Shown here one piece after another: positions 12,241 through 22,039 of a stretch of DNA of 64,000 nucleotides (its first letter is position 1; the number at the start of each line of letters is the position of its first letter). Made by a program: the position numbers and the translations under genes. The notes under the pieces were generated by a model. That model made no database searches. It worked only from the letters and a program-made list of their open reading frames with translations, and was not told the DNA's origin. This stretch comes from Hemicordylus capensis (lineage: Eukaryota > Chordata > Lepidosauria > Squamata > Cordylidae): the NCBI RefSeq assembly GCF_027244095.1, contig NC_069661.1, forward strand, positions 14,518,001 through 14,582,000, in the 5' to 3' direction.

Positions 12241-12473
12241 GAGCCAGCGTGGTGTAGTGGTTAGAGTGCTAGGACCGGGGAGACCCGAGTTCAAATTCCT
12301 ATTCAGCCATGATACTTGCTGGGTGAATCTGGGCCAGTCACTTCTCTCTCATCCTAACCTACTTCACAGGGTTGTTGTGAGGAGAAACATATGCATGTCG
12401 CACACTGCTCTGGGCTCCTTGGAGGAAGAGCCGGATATAAATGTCATAAATAAAATAATAAATAAATAAATCT
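12241..12473 (+). mobile_element. Sauria SINE, full length
   Basis: The tRNA-related head is CCAGCGTGGTGTAGTGGTTA with box B GAGTTCAAATTCC, followed by the body CACTTCTCTCTCATCC and the Bov-B-like tail GGATATAAATGT plus an (AAT)n-type run. Confidence 0.92.
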
Positions 12474-12940
12474 GATAATAAACCTTGTTATTGAAATGTG
12501 CTATTTTTCATTTGAGTTTGCCTTTTGTCACATGCCTCCAAAGGCCTAGGACTGCTCAGGCTTTTTGGGGATGATTTTGCCTGTTTACCTACCAGGAACC
12601 TTATATGGAGAGTGGGTTTCCCCACATCAAAATAAAGTGGATGGTGGCTAGCTTAGTGTGAGTTCTTTATTGTCAAAGATTCAACCTAAGTGAACTCCCA
12701 CTGCCTCCTTCTGATTCTGGAAGGAATCTTGACATGTGCCCGCTGCCATACTGGCTGATTGTCCTTCATAGCTGGCAATGCAAGCAGTACAGAAGTGAAG
12801 AGTTTTACTTCCACACCAACTGTAAACTGGCCACAATAAATGAGTTAGAATTGTAAAACGTCTTCTACTCAGCAGTTGCTCCTATTCGACCAAGCAAATA
12901 ATCCCTCCCAGTGGCTGTTATGGGCGTCTACCTTGAGCTT

Positions 12941-13258
12941 AGGAACATAGTAAGCTGCCTTCTTCTGAGACAGGCCATTGGTCCATCTAGCTCAATACCA
13001 TTTACATAGATTGGCATCAGTTTCTCCAAGTTTGCAGCAAGCAGGAGGCTCTCTCAACCCTAACCCTTGGAGATGCCAGGGAGGGAATCTGGGAACTTCT
13101 GCATGCAAGCATGCAGATGCTCTTCCCAGAGTGGCCCCATCTCATAAAGGGAATAACTTACAGTGCTCAGACATGTAGTCTCCCATTCAAAGGCAACCAG
13201 GGCAGACCCTGCTTAGCATAGGGGACAATTCATGCTTGCTACTGGAAGGCTAGCTCTC
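12941..13258 (-). mobile_element. 5S-rRNA-headed SINE
   Basis: The tail (reverse of TTCCTATGTTCCT) is at 12941 and the 5S-like head (reverse of AAGCAGGGTCTGCCCTGGTT) is near 13195-13220. It has a relative at the corresponding place in the next unit (23750-24003), so part of this arrangement may predate the duplication. Confidence 0.85.
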
Positions 13259-13663
13259 CTAGTTTCATTTTAGATTACCCCTTAGGGACAGGGGACCATC
13301 TTATTTTTTCCTATTAAACTGTTTTCAGAACTTGTTTTTGTTGAAAATCAGTATATTAATAACAATAACACAATATCCCCTCTGTAGTCTGTGGTGTTTT
13401 TAATTAATCCATTTCTTGATCCAGGCCAGCTTTTGAATGGAGCTTGTATTCCAGTCAATCAATCAATTCAATCAGTCAATTCTAGTCCTTGAGTAGGGGC
13501 GTGGTTAACAAAGAGACAGCAGCAAGAGTGCTGGAAAGCAGCCAGCACTTGCCTTTCTGAACACAATATCTATTTCATTAAACTATTAATATTACTGATT
13601 CCAGTCCACTGCCTTGTCTTTGCATATCACGACTCTTTCTCTTGCATTCTAAACAGTCCTGGT
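13259..13663 (+). other. LINE 3'-tail fragment and paralogous flank
   Basis: About 13270-13380 (GGGACAGGGGACCATCTTATT and following) resembles L2/CR1-type 3' tails and matches 24155-24270. The remainder aligns with 24280-24530. No gene is seen. Confidence 0.55.
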
Positions 13664-14079
13664 TGTTGGAGGGAGTTCTAGTGCATCAACCTTTTGCACC
13701 AACTATCCTAATGAGCACTAGGGACATTGGGAGCAGAGGTAGCTAGTGAGGGTCTCCTTACCTGTCCCTGCTTTACCTCTACTCTATGATCCCTGCCTTG
13801 ACTCCTCAAGTACTTATGGTAGTGAGTCAGTCCTCTTCCTTTCCTCCTAGGAGAAGATGGAAATATCTCTCCCTCTCCTTACCTATTCATTATGCCGCTG
13901 ATATAGATAGGATAAGTCATTCCTATACCAAATGTACTTCACCAACAAATCAGTTTAGTTTAGACTCTGCAGTGATCTCCACATGTGTCACTTAAACAGC
14001 TGCAGCAACTAAACCCTGCACTCTCTAACTGGAGTGGTAGATTCCTTGGTGATTTGTTAAATAATCACAAACCCCAACA
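13664..14079 (-). mobile_element. Solo LTR, TGTTG...CAACA family
   Basis: About 416 bp bounded by TGTTG/CAACA on either strand. The equivalent place in the next unit (about 24527) lacks it. Flanks CTGGT and CAGGT suggest a 5-bp target duplication. Relatives lie at 19699-20337, 20533-20942 and 28356-29447. A fossil LTR without internal viral genes. Confidence 0.7.
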
Positions 14080-14452
14080 CAGGTGACAAATAGAACAGAG
14101 CCTTCTGATCTCCAGCATCTCCTCAGAGCAGAGCATCATTGCAAGGGACAAAACTACAAAGTGACAACTGTTAAAAATGAAAATGATGATGAACATTTGC
14201 ATACCACATTTGAACAAAAAATTCACCAAACATTCACAACAGAAAAAGATCCTTGAAGTAGGGATGTCGGGTCCTGAATGGGGGCCTTGTGCATGCACAA
14301 CAGATGTTCTACCTCTTGGCTCTCCAGCAGAAGGTCAAATAATGTGATTGACATCCCTTTGGGACTCTGGACCCTGCTTGCCTTTCTGCCTATTGCTGGC
14401 ACACAACAGGCAGATCAAAGAAACAATGAAGAAATGTTTCAGTCAGCCTGAA

Positions 14453-14493
<41 letters not shown>
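14453..14493. repeat. (GT)n(AT)n microsatellite
   Basis: About 9 GT units followed by about 10 AT units. The counterpart at 24901-24944 is pure GT. Confidence 0.9.
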
Positions 14494-14754
14494 AAATTTA
14501 CTGTTTACCACATTTCACCCCACAGTCTTCCTCCACTTATATCATTCAGCAATATTCCCCTTCATCTGAAAAAGTCCAGGGTTTTTGCTGGCTGACAATG
14601 ATTTCCAAGGTTACATTTCTGAAGCAAGACCCTCCACTCATAACCTGAGGAGTATACTCGTGTGAAATAGAGGCCTTAACCCAGAATCTGGCTTTTTAAA
14701 AAGCCAAATTGGGCAACCCAGCATAGCACACACCCTTTGTCATGTGATGCAGTT

Positions 14755-14782
14755 TCCCCAGCTATTTAAAGGCAGCTGGGGA
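14755..14782 (+). promoter_or_regulatory. Core promoter of gene B
   Basis: A TATA-like ATTTAAAG (14764-14771) sits between exact inverted 9-mers TCCCCAGCT and AGCTGGGGA. About 15 bp upstream lies TCATGTGATGC, an E-box-like CATGTG. The start codon is 80 nt downstream of the TATA-like box, giving a short leader. The same arrangement is present in C and, with changes, in D. The start site itself is inferred. Confidence 0.65.
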
Positions 14783-14850
14783 TTGTTTCACTAAGAGCTA
14801 TAGTTAAGCTGAACTTGGTCTGTCTTGTGGAGCCTTAGTAAAACTGCAGT

Positions 14851-14859
14851 ATGGAAAAT
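14851..14859 (+). CDS. Gene B exon 1 (Met-Glu-Asn)
   Basis: ATGGAAAAT followed by donor GTGAGT. A 9-nt coding exon 1 in phase 0 is characteristic of galectin-1/-2 genes. The start was chosen because exon 2 continues in frame and the promoter lies 80 nt upstream. The identical exon occurs in gene C. Confidence 0.85.
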
Positions 14860-17800
14860 GTGAGTCTTGGATTCTTTGTTGTTGCTGTGGATCTTGGAAT
14901 GGGAGGTTACTGCTACTGAGTTTGGAAAGCAAGCAAGGGGCAGTTTCTGTAAATTTTACTGCCTTGAAACAGGCTGGAAACTTCCAACAAAAGAAGTGAA
15001 TGGCCAATGTGACTTTCTTGGAGAAGGGATGGTCTGCTATCTAGCTGAACTCTCTCTTGCCTTCCTAGGGTTCTTCTGCTTTCTTAATGCTTCTTTGGAG
15101 TTCATCCTTTGCTAACTACATAGCACTGCGAGTGGCCATAGTGTTAAGTATAGTATATTAGTGACAGATGGTATAAATTCTTGCTTTTTGCGTAGCAGTA
15201 GGAAGTCAAGGAGCCAGTGTGAGTAGAGAGCCAGTGTGGTGTAGTGGTTAGAGTGCTGAATGAGGACCAAGGAGACCTGAGTTCAGATCCCCATTCAGCC
15301 ATGATATTAGCTGGTTGACTCTGGGCCAGTCACTTCTCTCTCAGCCTAACCTATTTCACAGGGTTGTTGCTGTGCATCTTGGAATGGGAGGTTACAGCTA
15401 CTGAGTTTGGAAAGCAAGCAAAGGGGTAGTTTCTGTAAATTTTACCTCCTTGAAATGGGCTGGAAACTTCCAACAAAACAAGTGAATGGATACTGTGACT
15501 TTCTTGGAGAAGGGGTGGTCTGCTATCTAGCTGAACTCACTCTTGCCTTCTTAGGGTTCTTCTGCTTCCTTGATGCTTTTATGGAGTTCATCCTTTGCTA
15601 ACTACAAAGCACTTTGAGTGGCCATAGTGTTATAGCATACTAGAGACAGGAAGTATAAACTCTTGTTTCTTGTGTAGCAGTAACAAATAATGGAAGTCAA
15701 GAAAAGGTAGATGTCTGTGAGAGAGGCAAAGGTGATGCACACTAAGTTGCACATTCTCAGACTTGAACTGAGGTGGAGGCTGGGACTTTAAGTAACAGCT
15801 TCACAGGAGGAGGGTTTTGATCAATGCAGTATAGTGGGTTGATATAGAGTTCTTTAGTCTGAGAGCATGATTGAGAACCATGTCTCTGTACTGGTTTCTT
15901 AAGGAAACTGTTCTGGAGGATATTCTGGAACATAGTGGGGAAACAGGGGTGAGTTGCCTCCATCTATCTCAGGCAAGTGGTGACCAAGGGGAGGAGAAGG
16001 AAGGATGCAACTTGTTCTTGCTCTGCTTGCTTACTCCTCCTGTAGGTCATGTCTGCCCCCCACCCAGAGCTTAGATGCTTTGTTGAGCATCTCTAGGCTC
16101 CATGGCAAGCTGGTGCTGCTTGGGCAATCTTGAGGCCTGACCCAACAGATTAAATTTGAGAATGGAAAGTCTTGGCACCAGGTTCTGGGAACTACTGTGG
16201 TTGGGAGAAGGATACAGCTCTGATCCCTCCAGAAACTAACTGCTGGTGCTGCATTAGAAGTGGGGGGTGGGGATGGCAGTCAACTCCTCCCCATAGTCTA
16301 CTAATCAGAGGAGGTCCTAATCTCTCTCTCTCTCTCTTTTTTTTTTTGACAGGGAGAGCATAGAGTTCCAATATTGGGCATAGTGTAGGCCAGGATGGTG
16401 GGACTGTGGTTTTCTTAATTTTTTATTTCAAGGGAATTGAAATGTTCCTGGCAGTGAGCTCCAAGAAGAAAGAATTTTAAACATTAAGTGGGTGGGGGGA
16501 TACTAGAAGCAAACAAATGGAACCTGGCATGGGGGGGGGGGCACAGGAGACACTTCTGCCCAGAGTAGTGGTGCCTGCAGACACTCCCCAAAGCTACACA
16601 TCTATTGCAGGGTTCATTTACTTTATCCCTGGGTCTGCAGAAATTCTGTTTTCATGCTATTCCATGATACCAATTCCAACACTCCCCAAGTGGTGACACT
16701 CAGTCAATCAGTCAAGGTCCAATTTACAAGAAGAACATTGAATAATGTTGTTGGCTTTTTGAAGGACACACCTTGCTGTTTCCGTACTGAAGTCTCTGTA
16801 GATCACTCCCTTGTATGAACTCCCCACCCACCCACCCTAAGTATAGTGAAGCAGGAGTCAATCACTATTTGAAAAGCTCCTGGTTCTTGTTGTTGGCCCC
16901 CTTCACCACTCCACAACTTTCCACAGTCTCTTGTCTTGCTGTCAAGGCTGCTGCCTTCAATTTTATTTGGATGTCTGCCCAGAAGCATCTTCTAGGACCA
17001 AGACAAATAGGCTTGATCTTTTTCCAGGCCACTGAGCTGTGGTTATAAACTCAGTGCCCAGAGTCAGTAAGGACACTGGAAGGAGAGACACTTCTCCCTT
17101 AGGACTGCCCTGACTGCCCACAGCATGTCTAGTTTCCTTCCTATAGGTCATGACTGTAAATGGACTGAACATCCAGCCTGGAGAACGCCTTCAACTGATG
17201 GGAAGGATCTTACCTGATGCTGAACAGTAAGTCGACAGGGAGGGAGGGCGGGCGGGCAATGACGGGCAGACCAATTCACTGGCCCATATCAAGTTGTAGC
17301 AAGTGGCTTATTGCAGTGGTTCTGCAATAATCAGCTCTCAATAACTGTTTTTCTCTTACAAAGCATTTGATATGCAAGCAGATTGATAGCTTTTTAAAAA
17401 TGCTAGCCTTCTAATCAGTGGTGTTGCCCAGCACACCAGATGCAAAGTTGTCGTCGCCAGCCACCAGCTGTAACTCGTGCTTGACCCAGGAGGGGAAGGG
17501 GTCTTCTTCCTGACCAAGTATGATGGGGATGGGTCTCTTCCCTCTCCCCAGCTGAGTACAAGTTGTGATTGGTAGCAGCTGGGTGGGTGGGACTTGGCAT
17601 TGGGAGGGCTCAAAGGTGTGTATGCTGGCGGCAGCTGGCGGCTGAGTTGTGTAGTGTGCCACAACTTGGGCAGTGAGTCATGGGATGGTGTGCATGGATG
17701 AGAGAGAGAACCTTGCATCCTTCCATTAAATGCCTCGGATGTGCAGTTCCAAATTCAGAAGAACACAATAGCCTAAGTAGCCAAATAGTTAGAATTTGAA

Positions 17801-20800
17801 ACACCACTGGGAGCCCTTTCTCACAATCCGGGGAAGGGTGGGGCGGGCTGGCGGGGAGGAAGGTTCAGTAATTTCACCTTCCCCCACGGACAATCTCTTG
17901 AGGGAACTGGGTGCCTGGATCGCCCACCCAGATGATCATCCACACTCCACTGCCCAGGCAGCACGGAGGGTTGGAGGCCAGGACACATCATCCCAGCCCC
18001 CAGAATTCCCATAATGCATTGCCTGAGTGTGGTACATTATGGGGATCCCCACAGCAATGGGCAGATGCCCATCTGTGTTACAGCGCTGGCTAAAAGCAGC
18101 TGGTGCTGCACATGATTATAAGAATGGGCCGAAGGGAGTTCTTGCTCCCTTAATCATGTTGATTAGGCTGATCGGGCACGATCCCAGCAGTTCTTCTGAT
18201 CCGCCAAGACCCAGTTTGGCTTCCTTAGCCTGGTTTTGGCTGATCATAAGAACGGCCTCTAGGTATCTCATGTATTGGTGGTAGCATCCACCTCAAGATC
18301 CAGGGACTTGCAACAGGCACCAGGGGGCCAGGGCAGACAAGGTGAACTCTCTCTTAGACGCTCCCTCTCTCTTAGTAAAGGTTTCTCAGATCTTCTAGAC
18401 CAGGGGTTCTCAACCTAGGGTCCCCAAATGTTGTAGGACTTCAACTCCCATAATCCCCAAGCAAAGGCCACTGGGGCTAGGGATTATGGGAGCTGAAGTC
18501 CTGCAACATCTGGGGACCCAGAATCCCTGTTCTAGACCAGGACTGCTCAACTTCAGTACTCCTGTAGATGTTGGCCTACAACTCCCATAATCTCTGGATA
18601 CTGGCCACTGTGGCTGGGGATTATGGGAGTTGTAGTCCAAAAGCAGCTTGGGGGGGGCATCGTTGAGCAAGCCTGTTCTAGACCCACAATGCTTAGGTAG
18701 AGACTTTTCACCTCTTTAAAGTTCCATGAGAACATGCTTTTTAGAGAGGAAGCTGTTCAGCAAAACTTGTATGGTGTATTCATGCATATCTGTGGCCACT
18801 CTTGCAGATTTGTTGTGGATCTGGGCAAAGACTCTAACAACCTGGTGCTTCACTTCAATCCGCGCTTTTTCAGCCGTGGAGATTCAGTGGAAACTATTAT
18901 CTGCAACTCCAAGCAAGACGGGGTATGGGGGGAAAAGGAAGAAGTACACATCTCTTTCCCAATGTTGGAAAAAATCAAGGTGAGGGCTTAGAAGCAGGTA
19001 GGCCACTTTGGCTCTCAGCTGTTGCTGAACTACAACTCCCATCATCCCCTGCCCCAATCTATGGGCTTGCTATGGGCCGCTCTCAGTGAAGTGACTGCCT
19101 CCTCTCCTCACACCCTGAAGCAGCCGTGTTGTACAGTGTGCTTCAGAACCTGGAGCTCTGCTTGAAGCGGAGGCTCTGCAACCAAAGAGACGAGGGGGAA
19201 GCTCAGGTAAATGAATGCTGGGTCTGCAGCACCTGGAACAAATTAGCAAGCCTGTTTCATTCTGGGTGCAACTCAAAGAGCAATGGCTCCTTGCACACAG
19301 CACTGTAGCCAGGCTGGCCATGTTTTCCAGAACAGTTGTGTGTCAAGCCAGCGTGGTATAGTGGTTAGAGTGCTGGACTAGGAGCGGGGAGACCTGAGTT
19401 CAAATCCCCATTCAGCCGTGATACTTGCTGGGTGACTTTGGGCCAGTCACTTCTCTCTCAGCCTAACCTACTTCACAGGGTTGTTGTGAGGAGAAACTTG
19501 AGCATGTAGTACACCGTTCTGGGCTCCTTGGAGGAAGAGTGGGATATAAAATGGTGGGTGGTTTTTTTTTTTTAAAGAGCACTCTTGCCCCAGGATGATG
19601 TTCCTGGCTTAAGTGATATGTGATGTCTGTGTTGGGCCTCCTGAGCTGCAAACAAAGGCAATGGCTTGGCATAGGCCTGCGCTTGAAAGCAGCTTCAGGT
19701 TAAGAGTTTGTAACAATTTTTCAAAGTGCCAAGAAAGGAAGCTCCTCACTCCAGTTACAGTGTAGAGTTTTGTTGCTGCAGTCATCCAAAGAACACGCGT
19801 GGAGATTCTAGGACAATCTAAACGAAATAGGTTTATTGCTGAAGTACATTCTAGATAGCCACCTGAAGTGGCACAGTGGGGAAATGCTTGACTAACAAGC
19901 AGAAGGTTGCCGGTTCGAATCCCCACTGGTACCTGTATCGGGCAGCAGCGATATAGGAAGATGGTGAAAGGTATCATCTCGTTCTGCTCAGAGGGAGGCA
20001 ATGGTAAACCCCTCCTGTATTCTATCAATGATAATCACAGGGCTCTATGGGTGTCAGGTGTTGAAATCGACTTGATAGCACACTTTACACTCTGGACAGT
20101 GAAGACCTAGCCCTGTCTAAGAGCTACATAATGGATAGGGGGGGGGGGCGGGGAGAGAGATGTTTCCATCTACTCTCCAAGAGGAAAGGAAGTGGACTGA
20201 CTTGCTGCAGGAAGTACCTAAGGAGTCAAGGCAGTGGTCATAGAGTAGAGGTAAAGCAGGGTCCACTCCCAGTGCCCCTAGGGTTAACTAGGATAGTTGG
20301 TGCAAAAGGTCAATGCACTGGAACTCCATTTCCCACACTTCAGAGCAAGATCCACTCTTCTGGCTTTCCAGGGCATCTTGGGTACTGCGATTCTGGGAAG
20401 GACTTGGGCCTGAGAGTTCTCTGTAAGAGGGGCTGCAATCAAACTAGACTTCCTTGGGATGTTTTGGGAGACGCATAAGAGCGAAGCTGCATTAAATGTG
20501 TAGAATCTGCATTCCTCCAGTTATCCTGGATATGTTGAGGGTAATTACTTATACAGCAGGGTATTTTGGGAGCTGACTCACTCCCATGACAGTGGAAGCT
20601 AACAGTCTCAGGGCAACAGCTTGTAAATGATAAGCATGGAGATTCACTTTAAGTTTAAACTAATCTACTTTATTCAAAAGTACATGATGGTAGAAAAGAC
20701 CTATATCTAACTTCTCTGACCACCATGTAGCCAGACCTATAGAAGCATGGCGCTCAGAGAAAAAGCTAGAAGCATTCTTGGAAGACGGAAGTCATTCCAA

Positions 20801-21550
20801 GGAAGTTGCTGAGTACATGCTATCAATTGAGGGGTCCTAGAGACAAACAGGAAAGAGTAGATCCTAACTATCTCTACTCCAGTGTCCCTAGTGGTGATTT
20901 GGGACACTGGTGCAAAAGGGAGATCCAGATGGCATGACAACAGGATTAAGAGACTTTTTGCCTATGTTTGGAGATGCACAAATCGTGGCCAGAATATTGG
21001 GCCGGAGGGGGGGGACCACTAAGGCAGTATTTAGAACTGGGAGCCAATTTGCCATTCATACATGCTCTGTTTAGCTGCTCCTGCCTATAGAGCATAAGGT
21101 GTTGGTGTGGTGTGAATATATGTATAAAGCCAGCTGAAGTACCTCTTGCCTTGGCCTGTCATATGGGTTGGGGACTAGCATTTTGCGGCTCCTATGGATA
21201 GCACAAATCTACCCAACTAAAGCTCTCCAGTGCTGTGGGGGAATATGGATAAGTGTCCAGTGTTCTAGTCCGCTACCTAATTCCTTCTCTTCTTGCAGAT
21301 CATCTTCACATTCCGTGCTTCTGAGTTGCAGGTGGAAGTGGACGTTTTCAAGAAGGTCCAGTTGGAAGGAGATTGTCTGAAGATATTGGAACCACCAGAA
21401 GTTCCCAGAGAACACTTTCCTGACCTACAGGACACGGGGCTCATTTTCCCCAATCGAACAGGCCTGAAAGCCATCCAGTTTGTGTCTGTGCATGGAGACT
21501 TCAAAATTGAAGGCTTCAAATTGCTCTGTCCCTCTGATCTAGCTATGTAG
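14851..21550 (+). CDS. Galectin gene B (prototype galectin with extended exon 4), 170 aa
   Basis: Coding exons: 14851-14859, 17147-17226, 18808-18979, 21299-21550; all junctions are GT/AG. Exon sizes and phases match galectin-1, whose 135-residue single CRD binds beta-galactosides as a cytosolic or non-classically secreted homodimer; no signal peptide is seen. The core is the most canonical of the cluster: HFNPR (His, Asn, Arg contacts), the Asn of CNSK and the Trp of VWGE are present, while the position of Arg73 in galectin-1 appears to be Glu. Exon 4 carries 28 extra residues before FPNR. Neighbours are a relict upstream and gene C downstream in the same direction. It appears intact and is probably expressed. 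Galectin-1- versus galectin-2-type orthology cannot be settled here. Confidence 0.9.
15229..15371 (+). mobile_element. Sauria SINE, 3'-truncated at a recombination junction
   Basis: The head and body match 25685-25823, but at GGGTTGTTG the sequence switches to a second copy of the galectin intron 1 start. The Bov-B-like tail is absent. Confidence 0.85.
15372..15710 (+). repeat. Second, diverged copy of the intron 1 start
   Basis: It repeats 14884-15200 at roughly 90% identity (for example CTTGGAATGGGAGGTTAC), without exon 1. This is probably gene B's original intron, left beside the tract imported from gene C. Confidence 0.8.
15711..17146 (+). other. Gene B intron 1, remainder
   Basis: It aligns with gene C intron 1 (25910-27316) throughout, with small length differences in T, G and TC runs (for example 16321-16349). 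No inserted gene is seen. Confidence 0.7.
17147..17226 (+). CDS. Gene B exon 2
   Basis: Acceptor TTCCTTCCTATAG, donor GTAAGT. It encodes VMTVNGLNIQPGERLQLMGR then ILPDAE and two bases of the next codon, corresponding to the galectin-1 segment with LNLKPGE and the PDA motif. Confidence 0.92.
18401..18529. mobile_element. Palindromic hAT MITE, younger of a side-by-side pair
   Basis: The ends read CAGGGGTTCTCAACC and CAGAATCCCTG. It is flanked by TTCTAGAC on both sides (18393-18400, 18530-18537). Absent from locus A, so inserted after the A/B split. Confidence 0.9.
18538..18675. mobile_element. Palindromic hAT MITE, older of the pair
   Basis: The ends read CAGGACTGCTCAAC and GAGCAAGCCTG, flanked by TTCTAGAC (18530-18537 and 18676-18683). 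The same insertion is at 6314-6452 in locus A. Confidence 0.9.
18808..18979 (+). CDS. Gene B exon 3 (sugar-binding core)
   Basis: 172 nt, the size of galectin-1 exon 3. It encodes FVVDLGKDSNNLVLHFNPRF, then CNSKQDGVWGEKEE and SFPMLEKIK. The His-Asn-Arg, Asn and Trp-Glu contacts are in place; Arg73 of galectin-1 aligns with Glu. Donor AAG|GTGAGG. Confidence 0.93.
19008..19060. mobile_element. hAT MITE fragment
   Basis: TGTTGCTGAACTACAACTCC and following bases match the left half of the palindromic hAT family; the right half is missing. Confidence 0.6.
19346..19577 (+). mobile_element. Sauria SINE
   Basis: Full head (AGCCAGCGTGGTATAGTGG) to tail (GGGATATAAAATGG plus T-run). Locus A has an empty site here (about 6787, TGTGTCAAGAGCAG), so the insertion postdates the A/B duplication. 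Confidence 0.9.
19699..20337 (+). mobile_element. LTR of the TGTTG...CA family, carrying a SINE
   Basis: Flanked by CTTCAG on both sides (19693-19698, 20338-20343). Locus A has the empty site CTTCAGAGCAAG near 6905. It contains a tRNA-derived SINE at 19858-20091. A fossil solo LTR. Confidence 0.7.
19858..20091 (+). mobile_element. tRNA-derived SINE, anole SINE2-like
   Basis: Box B GGTTCGAATCCCCACTGG, then GGCAGCAGCGATATAGGAAG and the tail CGACTTGATAGCACACTTTA. Nested in the LTR. Confidence 0.87.
20533..20942 (+). mobile_element. Solo LTR, TGTTG...CAACA family
   Basis: Starts TGTTGAGGG and ends GACAACA, about 410 bp, flanked by GGATA and GGATT. The corresponding place in locus A (about 7100, TATCCTGGATTAACAG) is empty. 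Confidence 0.65.
21299..21550 (+). CDS. Gene B exon 4 (with loop insert)
   Basis: 83 residues: IIFTFRASELQVEV, an insert rich in charged residues and proline (including LEPPEVPREHFPDLQD), then LIFPNRTGLKAIQFVSVHGD and FKIEGFKLLC. Acceptor TTCTCTTCTTGCAG. There are 49 residues before FPNR versus 21 in human galectin-1. Confidence 0.93.
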   Translation: MIFTFRASELQVEVDVFKKVQLEGDCLKILEPPEVPREHFPDLQDTGLIFPNRTGLKAIQFVSVHGDFKIEGFKLLCPSDLAM

Positions 21551-21551
21551 C

Positions 21552-21557
21552 AATAAA
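21552..21557 (+). other. Poly(A) signal of gene B
   Basis: AATAAA begins two bases after the TAG stop, giving a very short 3' UTR, as expected for galectin-1-type genes. Confidence 0.85.
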
Positions 21558-21816
21558 CTCAAATGTATACTTCAAACTACTCACTGAACATGTTCTTTAA
21601 ATCTGTTTTTCATTTAGCTCCAGCACTCCTTGCTATTGAACAAACTGCCCTCTAAGCAGAGGCAAAAATGCTCTGGGACCCTCTTTCTTGCTCAGAACGT
21701 ACTAGGATTGTGGAATCTCTCTGAGCATGGCTGTAACCTTGCTTAAGGTTACAGCTTTCAGAACGGTTGCATGCTTCTGCTGCCACAGTCTTGCAGTGAT
21801 GCATAGTCTGAAATGG

Positions 21817-22037
21817 GTGTGGTGTAGTGGTTAGAGTGCTGGACTAGGACCGGGGAGACCCGGGTGCAAATCCCCATTCAGCCATGATACTTGCTTGGTG
21901 ACTCTGGGCCAGTCACATCTCTCTCAGCCTGACCTACTTCACAGGATTGTTGTGTGGAGAAACTTAAGTATGTAATACATCGCTCTGGGCTCCTTGGAGG
22001 AAGAGTGGGATATAAAATGTAGTAATAATAATAATAC
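21817..22037 (+). mobile_element. Sauria SINE
   Basis: Head GTGTGGTGTAGTGGTTAGAG, tail GGGATATAAAATGTAGTAAT. The matching flank after locus A (about 9705) lacks it, and about 70 bp of that flank is missing here. Confidence 0.9.
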
Positions 22038-22039
22038 TT

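Larger units (their letters stand above)
14205..15371 (+). repeat. Near-identical tract shared by genes B and C
   Basis: It matches 24662-25823 at about 98% or better by eye, covering the upstream region, the core promoter, exon 1, the start of intron 1 and the first half of a Sauria SINE. Sequence left of it drops to about 85%, and sequence right of it belongs to a second, more diverged copy of intron 1. Best explained by gene conversion or unequal exchange. Confidence 0.8.
17227..18807 (+). other. Gene B intron 2
   Basis: About 1.6 kb. The right part (17890-18690) is shared with locus A upstream of its missing exon 3. It holds the hAT pair at 18401-18675. No coding content is seen. Confidence 0.75.

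Noticed and set aside
12241-12330. tRNA-like sequences with box A/B motifs at each Sauria and SINE2-like copy
   Set aside because: These are heads of SINEs: no acceptor stem closure, and each is followed by a SINE body and tail.
14867-15115. 82-codon open frame just after exon 1 of B, nearly identical in C (25323-25571), with a 64-codon version in the second intron copy (15407-15601)
   Set aside because: It starts inside intron 1 behind a good donor site, conservation is explained by the recent B/C tract, and I see no counterpart in gene D. No domain recognised.
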